This document shows, one piece after another, positions 1 through 6,199 of a DNA stretch of 11,269 nt. The position numbers and the translations under genes are program-made. Origin of the DNA: Bacteroidales bacterium (lineage in GTDB: Bacteria > Bacteroidota > Bacteroidia > Bacteroidales > WCHB1-69). The stretch spans positions 1 to 11,269 of the forward strand of contig JAIROC010000030.1 in NCBI GenBank assembly GCA_031257735.1, written 5' to 3'. Position 1 is the first letter of the stretch. Each line of letters starts with the position of its first letter. Under the pieces are notes generated by a model. It ran no database searches. It saw only the letters and a list, made by a program, of their open reading frames with translations, and had not been told where the DNA came from.

Positions 1-132
1 ATTTAATGAGGTAATAAGGTTGTTTTTGTGTGATATTCCATTGCTACTAAGGTTGTTTTGTTGGGGAAATAAGGTGGAAATAAGGTTTCTTTTTTCTATG
101 TTTGAACACCCTACCCGTAAGAGCAGCGGAGC

Positions 133-171
133 TAATCCCTACCCAAAGAACGCATTGATTGTTAGGGATTA
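133..171. repeat. Inverted repeat, 9-bp perfect arms
   Basis: TAATCCCTA at 133-141 is the exact reverse complement of TAGGGATTA at 163-171, with 21 bases between them. It lies in a gene-free region full of palindromes and its right arm runs into the REP-like element that follows. No T-tract follows, so it is not a convincing terminator. Its role is unknown. Confidence 0.6.
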
Positions 172-200
172 CCACGTCGCTGCGCTCCTTGTAATGACGG
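164..200. repeat. REP-like GC-rich intergenic element
   Basis: The stretch reads GGGATTACCACGTCGCTGCG, then CTCCTTGTAATGACGG. From memory this matches a widespread class of bacterial intergenic repeats whose ends read like GATTACCACGTCGC and CGCAATGACG. Fragments of the same vocabulary recur nearby: CATTGATTGTT occurs at 153 and 201, and related pieces reappear in inverted orientation at 613-670. It is richer in GC than the surrounding DNA and codes for nothing convincing. The family assignment is recognition only, not a database match. Confidence 0.5.
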
Positions 201-226
201 CATTGATTGTTGCGAAAATACTATAT

Positions 227-252
227 AGACAGACACTAATTAGTGTCTGTCT
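227..252. repeat. Perfect 26-bp palindrome
   Basis: The arms are AGACAGACACTAA and TTAGTGTCTGTCT with no spacer, so all 13 pairs match. A longer version of the same palindrome lies at 558-597. Two copies about 330 bp apart suggest a repeat family rather than a chance hairpin. No T-tract follows. Confidence 0.8.
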
Positions 253-321
253 TTAATGTACAGATAGGGTTGTTTCAAAAGCGCTCTCCGCAACAATTAG
301 CACGTCATTGCGAAGGAAAAA

Positions 322-497
322 TGTCCCGTTAGGGACAAAATGTTGGTAGAAAATACAGCAGCTATTCTCCTCTTGAGCGCGCCGTCAGGTGCGCTATGTA
401 AGATATTATCAGGTTGATTTACATTCTGTCCCTAACGGGACAGGGAAGAAAGGCGGGTATTCATCTGTTTCTACCAACATTTTGTTCCTACGGGACA
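322..497. repeat. Nested inverted repeat of a TGTCCC...GGGACA motif
   Basis: The left copy at 322-352 starts TGTCCCGTTAGGGACAAAAT and continues TGTTGGTAGAAA. The right copy at 468-497 is its near-exact reverse complement, with one base missing and one or two substitutions. A third short copy, TGTCCCTAACGGGACA, is at 427-442. Each head can itself fold as TGTCCC/GGGACA with a 4-base loop. The pair sits inside the longer 271/689 inverted repeat, so the region could fold as a nested cruciform. I recall the same motif as a common intergenic repeat in Bacteroidetes, but I cannot check this. Confidence 0.7.
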
Positions 498-557
498 GGA
501 TGCCTATCTCAATAGCGCCTCATTGAAGAATAGTGAACATTATCTGGAAATATTCCG

Positions 558-597
558 ACTTTATAGACAGACACTAATTAGAGTCTGTCTATAAAGT
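558..597. repeat. 40-bp near-perfect palindrome
   Basis: The left arm is ACTTTATAGACAGACACTAA and the right arm is TTAGAGTCTGTCTATAAAGT. They pair at 19 of 20 positions, the exception being GAGTC in place of GTGTC. The inner 26 bases are a second copy of the palindrome at 227-252, with one change. Function unknown. Confidence 0.8.
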
Positions 598-761
598 ATA
601 AAAAAGTAATCATCAATGCCGTCCAAACAACGCCGTCATTGCGGGCTACCAATGACGTGCTGATTGTTGCGGAGAGCGCTTTTGAAACACCTTATTTGTA
701 CTTTATAAACAGGCTCTCGTTAGCAATAACAGCGTTGTTAGGACATGAAAGCGTCAGCTCA

Positions 762-796
762 TTTTCAATTTTCAATTTTCAATTTTCAATTTTCAA
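762..796 (+). repeat. Five tandem copies of TTTTCAA
   Basis: Five exact, uninterrupted copies of the heptamer TTTTCAA fill 762-796. The array ends 13 bases before the -7 box of the gmk promoter (810-817), so it occupies the place where the -33 element would lie. Because the unit is 7 bp, gain or loss of a copy by slippage would change what lies at -33. Confidence 0.85.
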
Positions 797-809
797 TTAA
801 TTAAAGTTG

Positions 810-817
810 TATCTTTG
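810..817 (+). promoter_or_regulatory. Promoter -7 box for gmk
   Basis: TATCTTTG matches the Bacteroidetes -7 consensus TAnnTTTG and is followed by CAG, 26 bases before the ATG at 844. No clear TTTG/TTG -33 element is present; that place is filled by the heptamer repeat. Confidence 0.75.
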
Positions 818-843
818 CAGTGTTTTTTTAATACTCAACATAG

Positions 844-1440
844 ATGAAAGGAAGTATGTGTGTAACAGGTAAACTTATTATTTTTTCGGCGCCGTCAGGA
901 ACAGGTAAAACAACAATTGTCAGACATTTATTACAATCGGATTTACCATTGGCATTTTCTGTTTCTGCTACAAGTCGCCAGATGAGACAAAATGAAATAG
1001 AGGGAAAAGATTATTATTTTTTCTCTCCCGAAGTATTTAGGGAAAAGATCAAGAACGAAGAATTTTTGGAATGGGAAGAGGTTTATCCCAATCAGTTTTA
1101 CGGGACACTTTTTTCGGAAATTAATCGCATTGGGCTAAATGGTAAACACACTTTATTTGATGTGGATGTAATAGGCGGACTGAATATAAAAAATAAATAT
1201 CCAGCTCATTCACTTGCTCTCTTTTTAATGCCGCCCTCCTTGGAAGTATTGAAAGAACGACTAATCCGTCGCGGAACAGAAACAGAAGCATCTCTCAATA
1301 AACGAAAAGACAAGGCTGAATATGAACTTCGTTTCGCAGATAAATTCGATAAAATTATTATCAACGATGACTTGGAAACAACCAAGAAAGAGGTATACAA
1401 CATTATCAAACATTTTTTATTTAAAGAAAATTATTCATGA
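844..1440 (+). CDS. gmk: Guanylate kinase
   Basis: Transfers phosphate from ATP to GMP (or dGMP) to give GDP, an essential cytoplasmic step of purine nucleotide synthesis. The 198-residue length is normal for the family. The P-loop reads APSGTGKT at residues 16-23. The GMP-binding part follows as SATSRQMR near residue 41, EGKDYYFF at 53-60, and FLEWEEVYPNQFYGT at 74-88. The adenine/lid region includes RLIRRGTETE. The start could instead be the ATG at 856, which has AAAGGA just upstream and gives an N-terminus (MCVTGKLIIF) closer to the usual MGKLIIF. The gene follows a Bacteroidetes-type promoter and overlaps the next gene by the 4 bases ATGA, so the two are probably translationally coupled. 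Function is very secure; only the start is uncertain. Confidence 0.96.
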   Translation: MKGSMCVTGKLIIFSAPSGTGKTTIVRHLLQSDLPLAFSVSATSRQMRQNEIEGKDYYFFSPEVFREKIKNEEFLEWEEVYPNQFYGTLFSEINRIGLNGKHTLFDVDVIGGLNIKNKYPAHSLALFLMPPSLEVLKERLIRRGTETEASLNKRKDKAEYELRFADKFDKIIINDDLETTKKEVYNIIKHFLFKENYS

Positions 1441-2183
1441 ACATTCCTTTAATCAGTATTATTACAGTTGTCTATAACAGTGAAAAGTATATCGAAAAAA
1501 CCTTAAAAAGTATAGCAGAACAAACGTCGCAAAATTTTGAATACATTATTATTGATGGTCATTCAACCGATGAAACATTGAATATTGTATCAAAATATAA
1601 ACATTGCGTCAATATTTTAATCAGTGAACCCGATAAAGGATTGTATGATGCAATGAACAAAGGATTGCAACAAGCCAAAGGAAAATATGTATGGTTTATT
1701 AATTCGGGGGATAGATTTTTTTCTTCTGATACAATCGCAAAGATTGAGGATTTTCACAAACAATATCCTCATGCGGATATTTTTTATGGACAAACACAAT
1801 TGATTGACGAACAGGATAACATAACAGGCATGCGACGTAAGGTTGCCCCTGAAAATCTGACAGCAAAAAGTTTGACAATGGGCTTGGTTGTGTGTCATCA
1901 ATCTATTTTGGTCAAACGTGAAATAGCTCCTTTATACGACCTCTCCTATAAAATAGCCGCAGATTATGAATGGGTTTTATCCTCTTTGGAGAGCTCTATC
2001 GAAATTATTAATACTCATTTGATCTTATCGAAATTTTTGGAAAATGGATTTTCTTCCCGCAATGTCGAACATGCATTGAAAGATCGTTTGATTATTATGT
2101 TGAAACATTATGGCTTTTTTACAACAGTTTATGCGCATATCCGCATAACTGTTCAATGGATAAAAAATAAATGTAAGATTTGA
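1437..2183 (+). CDS. Family 2 glycosyltransferase (WcaA/WfgS-like)
   Basis: A 248-residue GT-A fold glycosyltransferase that probably moves a sugar from a nucleotide-sugar donor to a lipid-linked or surface polysaccharide acceptor. Donor and acceptor cannot be read from the sequence. The N-terminus ISIITVVYNSEKYIEKTLKS (residues 7-26) is the classic GT2 opening. IIIDGHSTDET (37-47) is the first nucleotide-binding acidic motif. SEPDKGLYDAMNKG (63-76) and WFINSGDRFF (86-95) follow; NSGD takes the place of the usual DxD metal site, as in the WfgS-like subgroup. There is no strong transmembrane segment, so it is probably cytoplasmic or peripheral. It starts inside the last codons of gmk. No other polysaccharide genes are nearby, so this is a lone transferase coupled to a nucleotide-metabolism gene. 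Confidence 0.92.
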   Translation: MNIPLISIITVVYNSEKYIEKTLKSIAEQTSQNFEYIIIDGHSTDETLNIVSKYKHCVNILISEPDKGLYDAMNKGLQQAKGKYVWFINSGDRFFSSDTIAKIEDFHKQYPHADIFYGQTQLIDEQDNITGMRRKVAPENLTAKSLTMGLVVCHQSILVKREIAPLYDLSYKIAADYEWVLSSLESSIEIINTHLILSKFLENGFSSRNVEHALKDRLIIMLKHYGFFTTVYAHIRITVQWIKNKCKI

Positions 2184-2205
2184 TTTATCATTAAAAGAAA
2201 AAATG

Positions 2206-2213
2206 TACCTTTG
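2206..2213 (+). promoter_or_regulatory. Promoter -7 box for the Cys-rich protein gene
   Basis: TACCTTTG followed by CAC is a full match to the Bacteroidetes -7 consensus. A TTTG at 2179-2182 is a possible -33 element, though its 23-base spacing is a little long. The box overlaps an in-frame TTG at 2211, which rules out that TTG as the start and favours the ATG at 2232. Confidence 0.8.
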
Positions 2214-2231
2214 CACAAAATATTTAATAAG

Positions 2232-2738
2232 ATGGTTCGAAAGTTTATATCGGTATTTCTGTTAGCGCTTTTTATGGCGTATAGTGGAGGTATTGGCTTT
2301 TTATTACGAACGTGTAACCATTGTAATGAGGTAAAAATTAATTTCTTTTATCACGCGGAATGTTGCTCCGCTTCGAAAGAAACAAAACATTGCGGAGAAA
2401 CTTGCGCAAACGAAGAACAGACAACGCCCTCGTGTTGCTCTGAAAACTGTTCTCATGATAACATCCCTGAAATATATACAATGCACCCACAACAATGCTG
2501 TGTGTTTGAGTTTATGTTTTTTAAAATAAATTCCTATTATGTATCCTCTCAATATGAAAATATTTTCCAACCCGATACATATTACAGCCTTGTTTTATTC
2601 GACTTATTGCAGCAAGAAAACAAACCACTGTTAAATAGAATAACAGAAGATAAAATTCTTCCTGAAAAAATACCGCCATTAATTCCCGGAGGGGAACGAT
2701 TTATTATATACGCTCATCAGTTATTATTTTACGCCTGA
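2232..2738 (+). CDS. Small exported Cys-rich protein, probable metal-operon partner
   Basis: A 168-residue protein of unknown function. The N-terminus (MVRKFISVFLLALFMAYSGG) is a signal peptide or membrane anchor. The next ~75 residues hold eleven cysteines, in the order TCNHC, AECC, KHCGETC, PSCC, ENC and QQCC. The C-terminal part is Cys-free and contains KIPPLIPGGERF. The Cys pattern and a late PP motif recall the small Bacteroidetes proteins annotated as the HYC_CC_PP family, which often lie beside metal-related TonB receptors; this is from memory and tentative. Its neighbours, a TonB receptor and an HMA protein, support binding of a soft metal such as copper in the periplasm or at the outer membrane. 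The start is set at the ATG because the upstream in-frame TTG lies in the -7 box. Confidence 0.8.
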   Translation: MVRKFISVFLLALFMAYSGGIGFLLRTCNHCNEVKINFFYHAECCSASKETKHCGETCANEEQTTPSCCSENCSHDNIPEIYTMHPQQCCVFEFMFFKINSYYVSSQYENIFQPDTYYSLVLFDLLQQENKPLLNRITEDKILPEKIPPLIPGGERFIIYAHQLLFYA

Positions 2739-2770
2739 TCTGTTTTTATACATTCACAGATGTAGTTTGT

Positions 2771-2791
2771 TGTACAATATAGTATTGTACA
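2771..2791. promoter_or_regulatory. Perfect palindrome upstream of the TonB receptor, possible operator
   Basis: TGTACAATA at 2771-2779 and TATTGTACA at 2783-2791 are perfect reverse complements around the 3-base spacer TAG. The arms are AT-rich and no T-tract follows, so a protein-binding operator is more likely than a terminator. The right half ends 34 bases before the receptor ATG at 2826. A loose -7-like TAGTTTG at 2763-2769 lies just upstream, which would place the transcription start inside the palindrome. The inner TACAAT and ATTGTA hexamers are unlike any operator I can name with confidence. Confidence 0.6.
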
Positions 2792-2825
2792 TGTATTTAA
2801 TTTAATAATAAAAATAACAGTTAAG

Positions 2826-5036
2826 ATGAGAAAGAAAATTTTTTTATATATATTGTTTATATCCGGATATGGATATATATGTGCACAAAATCTGCAGGGG
2901 ACTGTTTTTGAGTATAACAAATCCCAGCAGTTAGAAGTTTTACAGGGCGCAAATGTTTATTGGTTGGGGACAACAATAGGTGTCTATACCAATGAAAAAG
3001 GGATGTTTACGCTTCCTTTCGTAGAAGGAAACGATCAACTTGTAGTTCGTTATATTGGATACGAGACGGATACGATTGCTATAAAAAAAGGCGATAATCC
3101 TGTTCGTATTATTTTAAGCAATGTAAAGGAATTGACAGGAGTTACTGTTTCTGCATTAGAAGGGACTTATATTTCAAGTAAACCTATATTGACACAGGTA
3201 ATTACAGGAGAAGGTTTACGTAGAGCAGCCTGTTGCAATTTGTCGGAAAGTTTTGAGAGCAGCGCTTCTGTAGATGTATCCTATTCGGATGCGATTACTG
3301 GAGCCAAACAAATACAAATGCTCGGGCTGGCAGGAATATACAGTCAATTGATGCTGGAGAATACGCCTTATATTCGGGGACTTTCTACTCCTTTCGGACT
3401 GATGTATGTTCCGGGATCGTGGATGGAAGCTATTAATGTCTCCAAAGGAACAGCTTCCGTGATTAACGGATACGAATCTATTACAGGACAAATTGATATT
3501 CAATATAAAAAACCTGAAACCAATAAGGAAAAGTTGTATCTTAATCTATTCCTGAATACCATGCTTAAAACTGAACTGAATGCAAATACGCGTATTGGTA
3601 TCAAGGAAAATGCAAGTACTATGTTTTTATTTCATTTTGAAAATAATCCTTTGCGTTTAGACCATAATGAAGATGGATTTTTAGATCGTCCACTCAATAC
3701 GCAAATCAACTTTATGAACAGATGGGATTACCGAAATGTGGGGAAAGTAGAAGGCAGAACAATGATATCTTATTTATACGACACACGTATTGGCGGACAA
3801 AATCATTTTTCTTCAAAAGAAAATCGGGATACGAATAACCATTACGGAATAGGAATTAACACTCACAAATTGAATCTTATCTCAAAAAATGGCATACTGC
3901 TAAAAGGAGATGATGAAAGTATCGGAACTATTGCCTCATTTACTTTACATCAATACAATTCTTTCTATGGATTGAACAATTATGATGCTCAACAAATAAG
4001 CGGATATGCGAATGCATACTATGAAAATTTTATGGACAAAAGTAAACAACATAAAATAAATGCGGGATTGAGTTATCAAATAGACCTTTACAATGAGAAA
4101 TTTAATGACAGTTCATTTAGACGATTGGAGTCTGTTCCGGGTGTTTTCGGACAATATAGCTTTATATGGAAAGAAAAATTGATAGCCATTGCGGGCTTTC
4201 GATTGGATTATAATAATGTATATGGCTTATTTTGGACGCCACGTATTCATGCTAAATGGGCAATGAGTGAAACATCTTCCTTACGAGTTACGGCAGGGAA
4301 AGGATATCGAAGTCCAAATATTTACATCGAAAATACTGCTTTGATGACAAGCTCCAGAAATTTCGTTACTACGGAAACGCTCAAAGCAGAAGAAGCTTGG
4401 AATACAGGTATCAGCTTTATACAGACATTTAAAATGAATACCAAAGAATGCTCCTTTATAGTGGATTATTTCTATACTGATTTTGTCAATCAGATTATTG
4501 TTGACATAGACAGGGATATTCGACACGTATATTTTTACAATCTGAAAGGGAAATCATATTCTCATTCTGCACAAGCCGAATTAATATTTTACCCTTTAAA
4601 AGGGTTAGAGATTACAGCAGCCTATCGTTACAACAATGTAAAAGAAACTATTAACGGAGAATTGCGAGACAAACCCTTGTCCAGCCAGCATAAAGCTATT
4701 TTAAATTTGAGCTATGCAACAAGATACGAAAGATGGAAATTTAATCTTACAGCTCAATTGTATAGCAATCAACGCTTGCCAGATACGCATTTAAACCCTG
4801 AAATATATCAATTGCCAAAACAATCACCTACATTTATGACTTTTAATGCACAAGTAACCAAAAAGTTCAAATATGTAGAGATTTATTTGGGAGTTGAAAA
4901 CTTCACGAACTATAAACAAGAAAATCCGATTATAGCCTCTGAAAATCCATTCGGAGAATATTTTGATGCCTCTATGATTTGGGGTCCGATTAGCGGAGCT
5001 ATGGGCTATGCAGGGATACGAATAAACTTAAAATAA
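2826..5036 (+). CDS. TonB-dependent outer-membrane receptor, metal-type
   Basis: A 736-residue outer-membrane beta-barrel receptor that would import its ligand using TonB-ExbBD energy. The signal peptide ends near residue 20 (GYGYICA, then QN). A CarboxypepD_reg-like domain follows at about 22-105, with GTTIGVYTNEKGMFTLPF typical of it. The plug spans about 115-230 and carries RRAACCNLSESFE (132-144), SYSDAITGAKQIQMLGLAG (152-170) and VSKGTASVINGYESITGQ (205-222). From memory this plug wording, with its vicinal Cys pair at 136-137, belongs to a Bacteroidetes receptor subgroup usually found with HMA-domain metal proteins. The rest is a barrel rich in aromatic strands, ending YAGIRINLK. The ligand is inferred from the HMA gene 31 bases downstream and the Cys-rich gene upstream: probably copper or another soft metal. 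There is no SusD partner, which argues against a glycan. Confidence 0.93.
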   Translation: MRKKIFLYILFISGYGYICAQNLQGTVFEYNKSQQLEVLQGANVYWLGTTIGVYTNEKGMFTLPFVEGNDQLVVRYIGYETDTIAIKKGDNPVRIILSNVKELTGVTVSALEGTYISSKPILTQVITGEGLRRAACCNLSESFESSASVDVSYSDAITGAKQIQMLGLAGIYSQLMLENTPYIRGLSTPFGLMYVPGSWMEAINVSKGTASVINGYESITGQIDIQYKKPETNKEKLYLNLFLNTMLKTELNANTRIGIKENASTMFLFHFENNPLRLDHNEDGFLDRPLNTQINFMNRWDYRNVGKVEGRTMISYLYDTRIGGQNHFSSKENRDTNNHYGIGINTHKLNLISKNGILLKGDDESIGTIASFTLHQYNSFYGLNNYDAQQISGYANAYYENFMDKSKQHKINAGLSYQIDLYNEKFNDSSFRRLESVPGVFGQYSFIWKEKLIAIAGFRLDYNNVYGLFWTPRIHAKWAMSETSSLRVTAGKGYRSPNIYIENTALMTSSRNFVTTETLKAEEAWNTGISFIQTFKMNTKECSFIVDYFYTDFVNQIIVDIDRDIRHVYFYNLKGKSYSHSAQAELIFYPLKGLEITAAYRYNNVKETINGELRDKPLSSQHKAILNLSYATRYERWKFNLTAQLYSNQRLPDTHLNPEIYQLPKQSPTFMTFNAQVTKKFKYVEIYLGVENFTNYKQENPIIASENPFGEYFDASMIWGPISGAMGYAGIRINLK

Positions 5037-5067
5037 TAAATTGTAATATTAATAAAAATAAACTAAA

Positions 5068-5451
5068 ATGAATAAATTGAAAGTTATTTGCATTACCATC
5101 GTAATGTGTACAGCAATGAGCGTAAACGCTCAACAGAAAGAACAAGAAAAATGGTCGGAAGTAATTATCCAGACAAATGGAACATGCCAGGCATGTAAAA
5201 ATAAAATAGAAGGAGGTATCGCTTATGAAAAAGGCGTGAAAACAGTCGATTATGATTTGGCTACTTCCAAAGTGAAAATAGTCTATAATCCTCAAAAAAC
5301 TTCTGTAGACAATTTGTGCAAGGCGATTAATAAGTTGGGATATACCGCAAATTCTTCTCCCGCTACCCGTGAAAAACCTTGTGACATGAAAGAAGAAAAC
5401 AAATCTTCTTCTGGAAATCATGATCACAAACATAATCACGGACAACATTAA
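5068..5451 (+). CDS. Exported heavy-metal-associated (HMA) domain protein with His-rich tail
   Basis: A 127-residue exported metal-binding protein. The signal peptide ends near residue 21 (AMSVNA, then QQ). A single ferredoxin-like HMA domain follows: the strand SEVIIQTNGTCQACKNKIE (30-48), then GVKTVDYDLATSKVKIVYNP (56-75) and SVDNLCKAINKLGY (79-92). The metal site is TCQAC at 39-43, with the two Cys of the usual MxCxxC present but Met replaced by Asn-Gly-Thr context. Cys84 and Cys105 are further possible ligands. The tail from 117, NHDHKHNHGQH, has five His and suggests a second site for Cu, Zn or Ni. It follows the TonB receptor by 31 bases without its own visible promoter, so it is probably in the same transcript, and an intrinsic terminator follows. 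Likely role: periplasmic binding or hand-over of a metal brought in by the receptor. Confidence 0.92.
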   Translation: MNKLKVICITIVMCTAMSVNAQQKEQEKWSEVIIQTNGTCQACKNKIEGGIAYEKGVKTVDYDLATSKVKIVYNPQKTSVDNLCKAINKLGYTANSSPATREKPCDMKEENKSSSGNHDHKHNHGQH

Positions 5452-5478
5452 ATTAAGTTATTCTAATTTATTTTATGG

Positions 5479-5512
5479 GGCTGTTTTCCTACTTTGGGGA
5501 ACAGCCTTTTTT
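5479..5512 (+). terminator. Rho-independent terminator after the metal gene set
   Basis: GGCTGTTTTCC at 5479-5489 pairs with GGGGAACAGCC at 5496-5506 (nine Watson-Crick pairs and two G-U) around a 6-base loop, and six T follow at 5507-5512. It lies 28 bases after the HMA gene stop and cleanly closes that transcript. Confidence 0.9.
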
Positions 5513-5618
5513 ATCATTCCTTGACGTCAACAGGGATTTGTATGTTCCCTTTTTCGTATAGTGTTGCTAGATGCTATTCCTGACTTTGACACTGTAACAC
5601 CCTGTTATTTTGATTTTG

Positions 5619-5659
5619 GCACGGCAAATGATACAGATTTATCTGCTTTGCCACAGTGC
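5619..5659. repeat. Imperfect dyad in the 5452-5860 intergenic region
   Basis: CAGAT-TT-ATCTG at 5634-5645 is a perfect inner hairpin. GGCAAA (5623-5628) pairs with TTTGCC (5647-5652), and GCAC with GTGC outside that. The stem is interrupted by a bulge, and no T-tract follows. The rest of this ~400-base region holds the terminator, one copy of a dispersed repeat and a promoter, but no convincing gene. Confidence 0.5.
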
Positions 5660-5696
5660 GTTATACGCTTCCCTTTTTTATCTTTGATTATGGTTT

Positions 5697-5814
5697 TTCA
5701 TTTATGGGTTCGATTGGTTTTTTATCAAAATGTTTATTGCAAAAATACAAAGAAACAAAAAAAACAAAAAGGAGCGTAGAAAGTCCCTTTCTGATTTTTT
5801 ATCAGACAACAGTG
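5697..5814 (+). repeat. Dispersed ~115-bp repeat, copy A
   Basis: This stretch reappears in inverted orientation at 7703-7811. Shared blocks include GGTTCGATTGGTTTTT, AAATGTTTATTGCAA, GGAGCG, GAGAAAGT/TAGAAAGT, ATTTTTTAT and GACAACAGTG, with a few substitutions and a short length difference in the A-rich middle; identity is roughly 85% by eye. It ends 10 bases before the -7 box of the MerR-type gene, so it may contribute upstream promoter DNA. Short reading frames through it look like by-products of the repeat. Confidence 0.75.
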
Positions 5815-5824
5815 AAAAAAAATA

Positions 5825-5832
5825 TACCTTTG
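5825..5832 (+). promoter_or_regulatory. Promoter -7 box for the MerR-type gene and Mur ligase
   Basis: TACCTTTG followed by CAA matches the Bacteroidetes -7 consensus and lies 28 bases before the ATG at 5861. No clear -33 TTTG is visible. It probably serves both downstream genes, which are 6 bases apart. Confidence 0.78.
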
Positions 5833-5860
5833 CAATTGTATTGAATCAATAGTAATACAC

Positions 5861-6193
5861 ATGCAAAAACAAATAACACAAGACAAAATGTTTTATTCTA
5901 TCGGCGAAGTTGCCAAGATGTTTAATGTAAACCCCTCGCTTATTCGTTTCTGGGAAGGGGAATTTGATTGTATCAAACCATTTAAGAATAAGAAAGGAAC
6001 ACGTTATTTTACACTTGAAGATATAGAAACCTTTCGTACTATTTTCTATTTGGTGAAACAATGCGGCTATACCTTACAGGGCGCAAAAGAAAAATTGACG
6101 CTGAATAAAACGCAAGTAGAAAAAAATACATATATATACAACTCCTTATCAAAAATAAAACAATTCTTGTTAGATATTAAATCAGACTTGTAA
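5861..6193 (+). CDS. MerR-type DNA-binding regulator, single domain
   Basis: A 110-residue protein consisting almost only of a MerR-type winged helix. FYSIGEVAKMFNVNPSLIRF (11-30) is the helix-turn-helix, followed by WEGEFDCIKPFKNKKGTRYF (31-50) as the wing with the conserved GxRYF, then TLEDIETFRTIFYLV and GYTLQGAKEKL (69-79). The C-terminal helix (about 88-108) would form the dimerising coiled coil. There is no separate effector domain and no conserved metal-binding Cys loop, so it is probably not the metal sensor for the upstream set. A second possible start, the ATG at 5888, would remove nine residues but keep the domain. The Mur ligase begins 6 bases after its stop, so the two are almost certainly co-transcribed. 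Targets are unknown. Confidence 0.88.
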   Translation: MQKQITQDKMFYSIGEVAKMFNVNPSLIRFWEGEFDCIKPFKNKKGTRYFTLEDIETFRTIFYLVKQCGYTLQGAKEKLTLNKTQVEKNTYIYNSLSKIKQFLLDIKSDL

Positions 6194-6199
6194 ACGCCT

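Larger units (their letters stand above)
271..689. repeat. Long inverted repeat with 40-bp arms (271-310 and 650-689)
   Basis: The left arm (271-310, starting TGTTTCAAAAGCGCTCTCCG) and the right arm (650-689) are reverse complements at 39 of 40 positions. The single mismatch is ATTAG against ATCAG. The arms enclose 339 bases that hold further nested inverted repeats but no transposase or other gene. This could be a small non-autonomous mobile element or a composite of REP units. No obvious target-site duplication was seen next to the arms. Confidence 0.75.

Noticed and set aside
20..256. 78-residue open frame on the + strand
   Set aside because: It runs through palindromes and a REP-like element, has no promoter or start signal, and shows no domain-like pattern.
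2211..2231. TTG start at 2211 for the Cys-rich protein
   Set aside because: The TTG is part of the -7 promoter box TACCTTTG, so it lies upstream of the expected transcript start.
4999..5448. 149-residue frame on the - strand
   Set aside because: It is antisense to the HMA gene, whose signal peptide, CxxC and His-rich tail are unmistakable; its hydrophobic look is a side effect of the reverse strand.
5532..5554. Second terminator after the HMA gene
   Set aside because: AGGGA...TCCCT plus four T gives only a 5-bp stem with a 9-base loop, too weak next to the strong terminator at 5479-5512.
5561..5844. Two overlapping short frames on the + strand (72 and 62 residues)
   Set aside because: They overlap in different frames and cover the dispersed repeat and dyad. 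Similarity to the minus-strand frame at 7581-7829 comes from the DNA repeat; there is no sign of protein-level selection.
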